A stretch of 64,000 nt of DNA from Cognataquiflexum aquatile. GTDB lineage: Bacteria; Bacteroidota; Bacteroidia; Cytophagales; Cyclobacteriaceae. The DNA lies in the NCBI RefSeq assembly GCF_003316845.1, contig NZ_QMIK01000001.1:310001-374000 (forward strand). Direction: 5' to 3'. Positions 35,439 through 43,174 of this stretch are shown here, piece by piece. Position numbers and translations under genes: made by a program. How positions within the stretch are numbered: position 1 is the stretch's first letter; the number at the start of each line of letters is the position of its first letter. The notes under the pieces are model-generated. The model was not told the origin of the DNA and searched no databases. It saw only the letters and a program-made list of their open reading frames with translations.

Positions 35439-35440
35439 CC

Positions 35441-36982
35441 TTATCTTCTTTTGCTTCCCGAAAATGAACCCAATATTCCCCTGGTCAATTCTCTGAAGAT
35501 ACTTCTTCCGATTTGTCTTACCATGGTGTTTTTGCTGAGTTCTTCGATGATGGAGGTTTCCTGAACGGGTTTTCCTTTTGATTTTGCACTTGGAATAGGT
35601 TGGTTTTTGGAAGCTTCTGCCGCAGCTTCTGCCCTGCTGATCTTTTGATCCAAAAGTTCAAAAGCACTTTCCCTGTCAATTTCAATATTGTATTTTTTGA
35701 CAAGAGAAGATGACCTGACCAAACTGTCGATTTCACCTTCTGTCAAAATATCCATTCGTGATACCGGAGGCCGCAATAAGGTATGTGCCAAAGGCGTAGG
35801 AATGCCCTTTTCATTCAACACCGTCACCAAAGCCTCCCCAATTCCCATAGAAGTCAGTACCTCATCTGTTTTATAAAAGGTGGAAATGGGATAATTCTCT
35901 GCCGTTTTTGAGATGGCTTTACGGTCCTTGGCAGTAAAAGCCCTTAATGAATGCTGGATCTTTAAACCCAACTGTCCCAATACATTATCCGGAACATCTG
36001 TAGGTGTCTGGGTGCAGAAAAATACCCCTACCCCTTTTGACCTGATCAACTTCACTATGGCTTCAATCTTCTCAATCAAGTCCTTGGAAGCGGTAGAAAA
36101 AACCAAATGGGCTTCGTCAATAAAGAGACATAATTTTGGTTTGTCGGCATCGCCCTGCTCGGGAAATGACTCATAAATCTCCGAAAGCAAGCTCAACATA
36201 AAGGTCGAAAATAGCTTGGGTTGGTTTTGGATATCAGTCAGGCGGATGATCGAAACCACTCCTTTGCCATCCACTGTTCTTACAAAATCCTGCACATCAA
36301 AGGAAGGTTCTCCAAAGAAATTCTCTGCCCCCTGCTGCTCCAACTCAATGATTTTCCGCATGATCGTATTGACCGTGGCGGAGGAAACAGCTCCAAACTC
36401 TTTGGCAATTTCATCCTTGCCCTCATTGATCACAAATTGAAGTACTTTCTTGAGGTCTTTGAGGTCAAGCAAAGGCAGGTGATGCGTGTCACAATACCTG
36501 AAAACCAAAGCTACCACGCCCCTTTGGGTATCGTTCAATTCCATAATCTGGGAAATGAGTACAGGACCAAATTCAGACACGGTGGCTTTGAGCTTCACTC
36601 CTTTTTCATGACTGATGGACATCAGTTCCACCGGCAGACCGGTAGCCTCAAAATCAATCCCGATAAGGCTGCTTCTTTTTTCGATGTGGGAATTCAAACT
36701 TCCGGCCTGCGCAATGCCGGACAAATCACCTTTGAGGTCCATCAACACCGAAGGAACTCCATGGAGTGAAAGCTGTTCTGCGATCACCTGAAGGGTTTTT
36801 GTTTTCCCTGTACCTGTGGCACCGGCAATCAGTCCGTGACGGTTTAGGGTTTTGAGGGGTATTTTTACCTGCGCATTAGCAATTGGTTCATGGTCCAAAA
36901 TCCCTGTTCCGAGGATGATGGAATTCCCCTTGAAGGTGTAGCCTTGCTCTAAATGTTGTTTGAAATCTTCTGATTTACCCAT
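35441..36982 (-). CDS. HerA-like ATPase (DUF853 family)
   Basis: 513 residues. P-loop GATGTGKT (53-60) and Walker B LFIDEAHLVF, with the family core FFCTQTPTDVPDNVLGQLG. The DUF853/YjgR group is a HerA-like translocase fold; members often lack known partners. The C-terminal region is rich in Ser/Lys. First gene of the operon with the flavoprotein and HPt genes. A terminator (37021-37058) lies upstream of its start, so it has its own promoter. Confidence 0.9.
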   Translation of the reverse strand: MGKSEDFKQHLEQGYTFKGNSIILGTGILDHEPIANAQVKIPLKTLNRHGLIAGATGTGKTKTLQVIAEQLSLHGVPSVLMDLKGDLSGIAQAGSLNSHIEKRSSLIGIDFEATGLPVELMSISHEKGVKLKATVSEFGPVLISQIMELNDTQRGVVALVFRYCDTHHLPLLDLKDLKKVLQFVINEGKDEIAKEFGAVSSATVNTIMRKIIELEQQGAENFFGEPSFDVQDFVRTVDGKGVVSIIRLTDIQNQPKLFSTFMLSLLSEIYESFPEQGDADKPKLCLFIDEAHLVFSTASKDLIEKIEAIVKLIRSKGVGVFFCTQTPTDVPDNVLGQLGLKIQHSLRAFTAKDRKAISKTAENYPISTFYKTDEVLTSMGIGEALVTVLNEKGIPTPLAHTLLRPPVSRMDILTEGEIDSLVRSSSLVKKYNIEIDRESAFELLDQKISRAEAAAEASKNQPIPSAKSKGKPVQETSIIEELSKNTMVRQIGRSIFRELTRGILGSFSGSKRR

Positions 36983-37020
36983 AGCAAAAATTGAAAAGGA
37001 GTGAATTTTCAGCTAAAATA

Positions 37021-37058
37021 AAAAAACCTGAATACAAATAGCTGTATTCAGGTTTTTT
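37021..37058. terminator. Bidirectional intrinsic terminator
   Basis: CCTGAATACA (37027-37036) / TGTATTCAGG (37043-37052), with A-run and T-run on either side. It ends the transcript of the two small genes to its right. Confidence 0.9.
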
Positions 37059-37074
37059 GTAGAATGATTTGGGA

Positions 37075-37482
37075 TTAATGGGTGACGACAGGTTCCAAAA
37101 GTTTGGCCTGTCCGATAAAATCCTCGATTTGGGACAGTGCGGGAACAGCCCTGGTGAGGTTTTTTTCTGCATTGGTATCAACCAAGGCTTTGTGAAGATT
37201 TTCAGCATTTCGGGTTCTCAGTTCTTTGACAGTATCGACTCCGGCAGCTTTGAGCAATTCGGCAAACTGACTTGCGATGCCGTTGATTCTAAATAGGTCA
37301 GCCATATTGACCCAATCAAGGATTACACCTTCTCCGATTCCGCTTGCATCGGCTATTTCTTTGCGGCCTTTTTTGGAAGCTCCTTTTTCCAAGAGCCCTT
37401 CAACTGTACTGATTCCGGCTGCTGCCAGTTTTTCTTTGTTTGCTGGACCGATTCCTTCGATCATGGTGATGGTTTTTGCCAT
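37075..37482 (-). CDS. DUF4332 helix-hairpin-helix protein
   Basis: 135 residues. Two helix-hairpin-helix-like units are visible: ITMIEGIGPANKEKLAAAGI and ADLFRINGIASQFAELLKAA, each with the Gly-x-Gly or Ile-Gly turn. DUF4332 proteins are predicted to bind DNA or structured nucleic acid. No enzymatic motif. It follows the DUF937-like gene by 27 bases on the same strand, so they share a transcript that ends at 37021-37058. Confidence 0.85.
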   Translation of the reverse strand: MAKTITMIEGIGPANKEKLAAAGISTVEGLLEKGASKKGRKEIADASGIGEGVILDWVNMADLFRINGIASQFAELLKAAGVDTVKELRTRNAENLHKALVDTNAEKNLTRAVPALSQIEDFIGQAKLLEPVVTH

Positions 37483-37509
37483 AAAATTTAACTGTTTAAG
37501 TGAAAGAAA

Positions 37510-37962
37510 TTATTTAAAGAAATTACCTAATCCACCTTTTAAAAGGTCTCCTGCCTTTCCAAGAAAGGAATCCCCAAGTCCGCCGCCGATCATTTTGGTA
37601 AGGTCAGAGATATCCAAGTTGCCTTCTTTGTAATCGGAAATGGCCTTAATAATAGCAGGGAGAATTACTGTACTGATTTTACCTGCAATCTCTGGGGAGA
37701 CACCCATTTTAGAAATGAGGTCCTTGTCCAATCCACCGAGTAGATTTTGAAATACCGGTGACTGATTCGCAGATGCTCCCATATTCACCATATCCAATAT
37801 CCCGTCCAGGTTTCCTGAAATGGCCTCCCGGCTGATGGAGGATACCAAACTGTCTTTTGACAAGTCCAAGGCCTGCTTGGCCTGGTCTGGGTCAAGACCT
37901 ACTTTTTCTTTCAATCCTGCCGTAAGTTGGGCGGATACTTGTCCTATTATTTCCTGAAGCAT
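37510..37962 (-). CDS. DUF937/YidB-like small protein
   Basis: 150 residues, mostly helical. Long amphipathic helices (QVSAQLTAGLKEKVGL, NLLGGLDKDLISKMGVS) and a Gly-rich end (GGGLGDSFLGKAGDLLKGG) resemble DUF937/YidB and DUF2780-type proteins, some of which are linked to envelope stress. No signal peptide or catalytic residue is seen. I cannot assign a function. First gene of a two-gene operon with the DUF4332 gene. Confidence 0.65.
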   Translation of the reverse strand: MLQEIIGQVSAQLTAGLKEKVGLDPDQAKQALDLSKDSLVSSISREAISGNLDGILDMVNMGASANQSPVFQNLLGGLDKDLISKMGVSPEIAGKISTVILPAIIKAISDYKEGNLDISDLTKMIGGGLGDSFLGKAGDLLKGGLGNFFK

Positions 37963-38126
37963 GGTGTAAATGGTTCTTATTTTGAGACAAATTAATCAAT
38001 AATCTGTTTTCGTGGTTTTCTGAAATGGTTTATTTTTTGATCTGTCCCACACTTTTTTACCATTGTTTTGTTGATTAAAGGTATTTACTTTGCTTCAGTT
38101 AAATTACCAAATCCCAATATTTACCA

Positions 38127-38894
38127 ATGGTTTTGATCAAGCTTGGTTACAGTTCAGATTCTATTCTCAGGGTTTTCTTAATAGGAGTAATTTTCCTTTT
38201 CTTCGCTTCGCCTGTTTTTGCGCAAGTCAAACCAAATTTGGGGGGATCGACAAGGTTGATGAACAGTGCTTTGGCAGAAATGGAGAAAGGGGATTATGAA
38301 AAGGCCAATGCTTATTTCAGACAGATCATTGAGAATAACCTGTCAATTCCACCTGAAATGCCTTACTTTTTTGCAGAGACACTTTTTCAATTGGGACAAT
38401 ATGACAACAGCCTTAACTTTTTGACCAAATACCTTGAAATCAACGGGTTCAAAGGGGACAATTATGAAGCAGCCAAAGCCCTTGAGGCCAAGTTAAAAAC
38501 CAACATGGCTGCCATTTACAACTGTAAATTGTGTGATAACCGTGGCTACCGTTATTTGAATTGCCCTACCTGTGAAGGTGAAAGGCAGATCGAACAGGCA
38601 TGTATGTACTGCAAAACAAGGGGTATGGTCGGCTGTACCAAGTGCAGGGGTTCGGGATTGGTGACCAAAAAAAATGTATTCAATATTGTGGAATACTACG
38701 AATGTGAAAAATGCTCCGGTGACGGAAAACATACCTGTCCCAAATGCATGGGAAGTCTCAAGGAAATGAGTGATTGCAGGACCTGCAAAGGTCAGGGCAG
38801 GTTATTGTCTGAGGAGATCTGTGACCATAAACCGGGAACCCAACCGAGACATTTTTCTACCGGATTTGAAAAATTGAAAGAAATGAGCCATTGA
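38127..38894 (+). CDS. Secreted protein with TPR part and DnaJ-type zinc-finger domain
   Basis: 255 residues. The signal peptide (SILRVFLIGVIFLFFASPVFA) is clear, then a short helical TPR segment (about 45-115: GDYEKANAYFRQII, FAETLFQLGQYDNS) and a Cys-rich domain (about 130-235) with seven CxxC pairs (CKLC, CPTC, CMYC, CTKC, CEKC, CPKC, CRTC). The arrangement resembles the zinc-finger domain of DnaJ, with CTKCRGSG and CEKCSGDG. A DnaJ-type domain outside the cytosol is unusual. It could hold zinc or act on thiols; no J domain is present. Monocistronic. Confidence 0.8.
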   Translation: MVLIKLGYSSDSILRVFLIGVIFLFFASPVFAQVKPNLGGSTRLMNSALAEMEKGDYEKANAYFRQIIENNLSIPPEMPYFFAETLFQLGQYDNSLNFLTKYLEINGFKGDNYEAAKALEAKLKTNMAAIYNCKLCDNRGYRYLNCPTCEGERQIEQACMYCKTRGMVGCTKCRGSGLVTKKNVFNIVEYYECEKCSGDGKHTCPKCMGSLKEMSDCRTCKGQGRLLSEEICDHKPGTQPRHFSTGFEKLKEMSH

Positions 38895-39130
38895 GGGGTG
38901 GTTATTTGGTTAAGGGTTAATGGTTATTTGGTTATTTGGTTATTGGTTTTAGGTCCCTGAGCTTGTCGAAGGGTTGGTTATTGGTTATTGGTTATTTGGT
39001 TTTAGGTCCCTGAGCTTGTCGAAGGGTTGGTTAATTGGTTAATGGTTATTTGGTTAAGGGTTAATGGGTATAAAAAGAAAAAACCTGAGGGGACTCAGGT
39101 TTTTGTGGTATAGTGTATCAGGAAGATTTT
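38895..39130. repeat. Spacer of GGTTATTT words with a 36-bp direct repeat
   Basis: Between 38900 and 39066 the sequence iterates GGTTATTT/GGTTATTG/GGTTAA words. Within it a perfect 36-bp direct repeat occurs at 38945-38980 and 38998-39033; each copy contains CCCTGAGCTTGTCGAAGGG, an imperfect palindrome that I recall as a widespread REP-like element. A terminator follows at 39081. Confidence 0.85.
39081..39104. terminator. Bidirectional intrinsic terminator
   Basis: AAACCTGAG (39081-39089) / CTCAGGTTT (39094-39102), A-run left and T-run right. It ends the dapD/TPR-lipoprotein transcript on the minus strand and can also stop the zinc-finger gene. Confidence 0.85.
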
Positions 39131-39733
39131 TTACTTGCAATATTTATCCATCGCTACTTGTGCCTCTTCGTGACCAAGCTTGATGGCTGCACGGATATCT
39201 TCACAACCTGATTTTTTCTTGTCTGTCGCAATCTTCAGCATGCCCCTATAATAATACGCTTGCCCAAAATTCTTATCCATCTTGATGGCTGTACTGTATT
39301 CTATCATCGCCTCGCCGGTATTCCCAATTTGGTGCAATGCCCTTCCTTTCAGGAAAAAAGCCATCGCGGGCGCTCCGGGAATCTGCACTGCGTAGTCCGC
39401 AAACAACAATGCAGAGGTATGGTTTTTCTGCTTTTGGTAGATGTTGGAAAGACTCATCAAGACTTGTGTATTTTTGGAATCAACAGCATAGGCAGCAAGG
39501 AAGTCCTTTTCTGCTTTTTTGAATTCCCCCAATTCCTCATAGGATCGGCCTCTGTTGTAGAGGCCTTTTAAGTACTTGGGGTTGTTTTTCAATACATTGT
39601 CATACTCCTTTACTGCCTCCTCGTATTTTTCTTCGCTAAATAAATTATCTCCTTTATTGGAAATATTTTCCGAACAGGCTGACAAAGACATTATGCCGAT
39701 AAGGGAGGCAAAAACCCAATGCTTTACTTTCAT
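39131..39733 (-). CDS. TPR lipoprotein
   Basis: 200 residues with a lipobox (IMSLSAC, Cys20). About four TPR units follow (KYEEAVKEYDNVLKNNP, YNRGRSYEELGEFKKA, SLSNIYQKQKNH, FLKGRALHQIGNTG). The end reads KKSGCEDIRAAIKLG and finishes in DKYCK, the same Cys-x-Asp ... Cys-Lys pattern as the TPR protein at 16769-17428. It probably scaffolds envelope complexes; the partner is unknown. The gene begins 17 bases after dapD and is likely cotranscribed with it. Confidence 0.82.
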   Translation of the reverse strand: MKVKHWVFASLIGIMSLSACSENISNKGDNLFSEEKYEEAVKEYDNVLKNNPKYLKGLYNRGRSYEELGEFKKAEKDFLAAYAVDSKNTQVLMSLSNIYQKQKNHTSALLFADYAVQIPGAPAMAFFLKGRALHQIGNTGEAMIEYSTAIKMDKNFGQAYYYRGMLKIATDKKKSGCEDIRAAIKLGHEEAQVAMDKYCK

Positions 39734-39750
39734 TTTGGTAATGGTAATCT

Positions 39751-40569
39751 TTAAACGGCTACATTATTTTCTCTTAATGCATCGTTGAGGGAGGTTTTCA
39801 AGTCAGTGGAAGGTTTCCGCTGACCGATGATGAGCGCACATGGTACCTGAAAATCACCTGCAGGAAACTTCTTGGTCAAAGATCCGGGAATAACCACGGA
39901 CCTTGCCGGAACAAATCCTTTGTATTCTTTTGGTTCAGAACCGGTGACATCAATGATTTTTGAGCTTGCGGTGAGGGTAACCCCTGCGCCGATCACTGCT
40001 TCTTTCCCGATCCTCACTCCTTCTACGATGATTGCCCTTGAGCCGATAAAAGCACCATCTTCGACGATAACCGGGGCCGCCTGAACGGGTTCTAAAACCC
40101 CTCCAATTCCCACTCCGCCGCTGAGGTGGACATTTTTACCTATTTGGGCACAAGAACCAACAGTTGCCCAAGTATCAACCATCGTGCCACTATCCACATA
40201 TGCCCCAATATTTACGTATGATGGCATCATTATTACGCCACTTGCCAAAAAAGCACCATACCTCGCTACTGCGTGGGGAACTACCCTGACACCCTGCTTG
40301 GCATAATTGGTTTTCAAAGCCATTTTATCATGGAATTCAAAAGGTCCCACTTCGATGGTGTGCATTTTTTGGATGGGGAAATAAAGGATTACCGCCTTTT
40401 TTACCCAATCATTGACCTGCCAAGAACCGTCTTCCAATGGTTCAGCAACCCGGATTCCGCCGCTATCCAATTCAGAAATCACGGTTTTGATGGCGATTTC
40501 TACTTCCTTTTCTTTTAACAATTCCCTGTTTTCCCAGGCTTTTTCGATTATTGACTTTAATAATTCCAT
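39751..40569 (-). CDS. dapD: Tetrahydrodipicolinate N-succinyltransferase
   Basis: 272 residues. N-terminal helical domain, then left-handed beta-helix hexapeptide repeats (MMPSYVNIGAYVDSGTMVD, GSCAQIGKNVHLSGG, VIVEDGAFIGSRAIIVEG), and the C-terminal KKFPAGDFQVPCALIIGQR. The enzyme transfers succinyl from succinyl-CoA in the lysine and diaminopimelate pathway. A TPR lipoprotein follows on the same transcript. Length is normal. Confidence 0.95.
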   Translation of the reverse strand: MELLKSIIEKAWENRELLKEKEVEIAIKTVISELDSGGIRVAEPLEDGSWQVNDWVKKAVILYFPIQKMHTIEVGPFEFHDKMALKTNYAKQGVRVVPHAVARYGAFLASGVIMMPSYVNIGAYVDSGTMVDTWATVGSCAQIGKNVHLSGGVGIGGVLEPVQAAPVIVEDGAFIGSRAIIVEGVRIGKEAVIGAGVTLTASSKIIDVTGSEPKEYKGFVPARSVVIPGSLTKKFPAGDFQVPCALIIGQRKPSTDLKTSLNDALRENNVAV

Positions 40570-40576
40570 ATTTTTG
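40569..40576 (+). promoter_or_regulatory. Candidate -7 element TATTTTTG
   Basis: Match to TAnnTTTG, 28 bases before the glycosyltransferase ATG at 40605. It overlaps the ATG of the divergent dapD gene. No good TTTG is placed upstream. Confidence 0.35.
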
Positions 40577-40604
40577 GTTTCGGTCTTCTAAATTTTATCC
40601 ATCA

Positions 40605-41729
40605 ATGCAACAAATCCCAATTGTGATCGCTTCTGTGTTAAAACCACTCAAAGATCCAAGGGCGTATTATAGGTTTGCATTTTCATTGCGTGAAACAAAT
40701 AAATACAATATTAACATCATAGGATTTTCCTTAAAAAAAGAACCTGAGGAAGAAAACATCAAATTCCATTCTATTTTCTCAAAAAACAGAAATGACAATT
40801 CAAGAGCACTCGCAGGAGCGAGATTTTTTAAAAGATTATTCCAAATCAAGCCAAAACTGGTCATTGTTACCACTTTTGAGCTTTTGCAGGCTGCAATTCT
40901 TGCCAAATGGATGTTGGGATTTGCCTTGGTTTATGACCTACAGGAAAACCACGTCCTGAATCTCAGTCAAAACAAAACCATGTCAGGATGGAAAAAAGAT
41001 TTATCCAAAGCTTTCGTTTCTTTGATTGAATCCTGTTCAAAGCCTTTTATAGACCATTATTTCTTTGCGGAGAAAGTGTATCAGAAAGAATTCCCAAAAA
41101 TTAAAAGCCCTACCCTCCTCCCCAACAAGTATTATGGACCTGCACAGGATATCAAGCCTGTTTCTTTTGCTTCAGGTAAAAACCTCCGGTTTCTGATATC
41201 AGGAACATTGACGGAAGTATATGGGATTTTGGAAGGAATTGAATGGTTTATATCTGTTCTTGCCAATTATCCACAAGCTACCTTGACTGTCATCGGACAT
41301 GTCCCGATACAGGGTTATTATCAAAAACTTTGCGAAGCAACCGCTGACCAAAGGTCGATACAGTTCGAGGGATCAGAAAATCCCATTCCCTATTCGGCTA
41401 TTTTAAAGGCTTATGCCGAGTCGGATATTGTCCTGCTTCCCTACCATCAAATCCCAAGTATCAGCCCCAAAATCCCGAGTAAAATGTACGAGAGCATTGC
41501 CTTGGGAAAGCCTTGCCTCTTTCAGGTCAACGCAGAATGGGAAGATATCTGTTCTGTTTATCCTGCTGGAAAAGCAATTGACTTTAGGGATTTGACACAT
41601 TCTCAACAACATTTAAATGACTTTTTAAAGGGAACATATTTTGACCTCAAACCCGGGGATGAGGTATTGTGGAAAAGTGACGAAGCAAAATTTTTAGAGG
41701 TTGTTGCGCGGTTGACCGAGAAGGTTTAA
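40605..41729 (+). CDS. Glycosyltransferase family 4-like protein
   Basis: 374 residues from the ATG at 40605; the longer frame starts at a TTG inside the dapD region. The C-terminal half shows the GT-B donor domain: KNLRFLISGTLTEVYGILEG, TVIGHVPIQGYY, AESDIVLLPYHQIPSISPKI (then PSKMYESIALGKPCLF). This is typical of GT4/GT1-type enzymes that transfer a sugar to a cell-surface glycan. It is alone here, far from the polysaccharide cluster at the right end. Acceptor unknown. Confidence 0.85.
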   Translation: MQQIPIVIASVLKPLKDPRAYYRFAFSLRETNKYNINIIGFSLKKEPEEENIKFHSIFSKNRNDNSRALAGARFFKRLFQIKPKLVIVTTFELLQAAILAKWMLGFALVYDLQENHVLNLSQNKTMSGWKKDLSKAFVSLIESCSKPFIDHYFFAEKVYQKEFPKIKSPTLLPNKYYGPAQDIKPVSFASGKNLRFLISGTLTEVYGILEGIEWFISVLANYPQATLTVIGHVPIQGYYQKLCEATADQRSIQFEGSENPIPYSAILKAYAESDIVLLPYHQIPSISPKIPSKMYESIALGKPCLFQVNAEWEDICSVYPAGKAIDFRDLTHSQQHLNDFLKGTYFDLKPGDEVLWKSDEAKFLEVVARLTEKV

Positions 41730-42160
41730 CCATTTCCATACCCACTTATTATCTTCTATAATACAAGCCAAATTCCTTTTTAGGAGCTTCTAATGGCGTT
41801 TTCGTGTTAAGGTAACAGCTTCCTTTTGGTCCATTTTGAGCACATACTATTTACCTGACATGATATAGGAATCAAGCTACTGTTCCTTTTTTATCCACTC
41901 ACCACAAAAAAGTTATCCACTATCCTGCCTGTTTGGAAACTCCATTCGGATGTCAGGAAACTGAACGGCGTACCGTTGTTTGAGCCAATATATAAAAAAT
42001 ATGGTGTCATAAATGATTGTTTTTCAATGTCTTAATTCTATATTTATACTTAGCTAATTTTATTTTTAGCCTACCCTAAATCATAAACCACAGTATTGTT
42101 TGAGTTATCCACAGGCGATTTAGACACTATAAAACTATTTTTAAGGTCAATCTAAATTTC
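41730..42160. other. AT-rich spacer with three DnaA-box sequences; candidate origin
   Basis: No coding frame. It contains TTATCCACT (41891-41899), TTATCCACT (41913-41921) and TTATCCACA (42105-42113), the last a perfect DnaA box, all on the plus strand. The stretch 41985-42070 between them is very AT-rich, as a DNA-unwinding element would be. mnmE, often close to an origin, is 1.5 kb away. Evidence is suggestive, not conclusive; it could also be a regulatory spacer of the dtxR-like gene. Confidence 0.45.
42065..42080. promoter_or_regulatory. Inverted repeat TTTAG-N6-CTAAA upstream of DtxR-like gene
   Basis: TTTAG (42065-42069), six bases, then CTAAA (42076-42080). The layout resembles DtxR/MntR-type operators. 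It lies upstream of the likely promoter of the metal-regulator gene, so it may be an autoregulatory site. A related but weaker inverted repeat, TTTA-N9-TAAA, lies at 42140-42156. Confidence 0.4.
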
Positions 42161-42168
42161 TATCTTTG
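42161..42168 (+). promoter_or_regulatory. -7 element TATCTTTG of the DtxR-like gene
   Basis: Exact match to TAnnTTTG, 20 bases before the ATG at 42189. The -33 region reads TTTT rather than TTTG, and the weaker inverted repeat lies directly upstream. Confidence 0.55.
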
Positions 42169-42188
42169 GGACTAAACCAACGAGAACC

Positions 42189-42851
42189 ATGATTACCCTC
42201 ACCTCTGCTGAAGAGAATTATTTGAAAGCCATCTACCACCTGTCTGATGGTGGAAAGAAGGGCGTGTCGACCAATGATGTCTCCGCTGAAATGAAAACAA
42301 AGCCTGCCTCTGTCTCGGACATGCTTCGGAAGTTGGGCGAAAAAGAAGTGATCGAATACCGCAAATACTATGGCCTTCACATTACTGAAGAAGGAAAAAA
42401 ACTTGCCCTCCAAACGATTCGCAAGCACCGCCTTTGGGAAGTGTTCTTGGTGGAGAAATTAAAATTCTCTTGGGATGAAGTCAATGAAGTAGCCGATGAA
42501 TTGTCCCATGTCAAATGCAAAGTTTTGATCCAAAGACTCGATGAGTATTTGGGTTTCCCCAAGTTCGATCCACATGGCGATCCCATCCCGGATGAATACG
42601 GTGATGTACGGGCAAGACCACGTCAACTGCTTAATGAGCTTGACCTTGGTTCAACAGGTCAGATCGTTGCTGTCAAAGACAGCAGTCCTGCTTTCCTCCG
42701 ATACTTGGACAAAGTGGGTGCTTATATCGGTGCCAGGATCAAAGTCATGGACAAGACAGAATTTGACGGTTCTGTCGAAATCCTTGTTGATAATAAAAAG
42801 TCAATATTCATGTCAAAAGATGTGGCGGGGAATATTTTGGTGATGGTGTAA
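42189..42851 (+). CDS. DtxR/MntR-family metal-dependent regulator
   Basis: 220 residues. Winged helix (1-70: LTSAEENYLKAIYHLS, KTKPASVSDMLRKLGEKE), then the dimerisation domain (about 75-140) with HRLWEVFL and DELSHVKCKVLIQRLDEYLG, and a C-terminal SH3/FeoA-like domain (about 145-220, GSTGQIVAVKD). The family represses uptake genes when Mn2+ or Fe2+ is bound. The metal ligand position that is usually Glu in 'LEH' is Ser here (DELSH), which may change metal response. Monocistronic; targets unknown, but two inverted repeats upstream suggest autoregulation. Confidence 0.9.
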   Translation: MITLTSAEENYLKAIYHLSDGGKKGVSTNDVSAEMKTKPASVSDMLRKLGEKEVIEYRKYYGLHITEEGKKLALQTIRKHRLWEVFLVEKLKFSWDEVNEVADELSHVKCKVLIQRLDEYLGFPKFDPHGDPIPDEYGDVRARPRQLLNELDLGSTGQIVAVKDSSPAFLRYLDKVGAYIGARIKVMDKTEFDGSVEILVDNKKSIFMSKDVAGNILVMV

Positions 42852-43174
42852 AGGAGGGTTGAATGTTGTAGTTGTTGTAATGGTTATAGTTGTTGTAATT
42901 GTTATCTGCTTCGCGTTGTCGTTTTTGTCGGGTTGGGGAAGTTTAGGGTTAAAGGTTATTTGGTTATTTGGTTAACTGTTTCTGTCGCAATCCTGAATTA
43001 TTAATTCATCATTCTTAATTCTGAATTTCCCAAAATGTTGGGTCTTGTGTCTCATGTCTCATGTCTTGTGTCTTATGTCTTGATACTTGATACTGAAAAA
43101 AAGACTTTTCCACGAAATTGAACTTCAAACCAAAGCAAGTCGTTAAATTGGAGTAAAATATGATTGACCAAAAT
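42852..43174. repeat. Spacer of iterated words
   Basis: No gene. Contains GTTGTAATTG (42892-42901), CTTCGCGTTGTC (42909-42920), GGTTATTTGGTTATTTGG (42954-42971) and two TCTTGTGTCT units (43043-43052, 43064-43073). Each of these words recurs in other spacers of the window. Confidence 0.75.
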
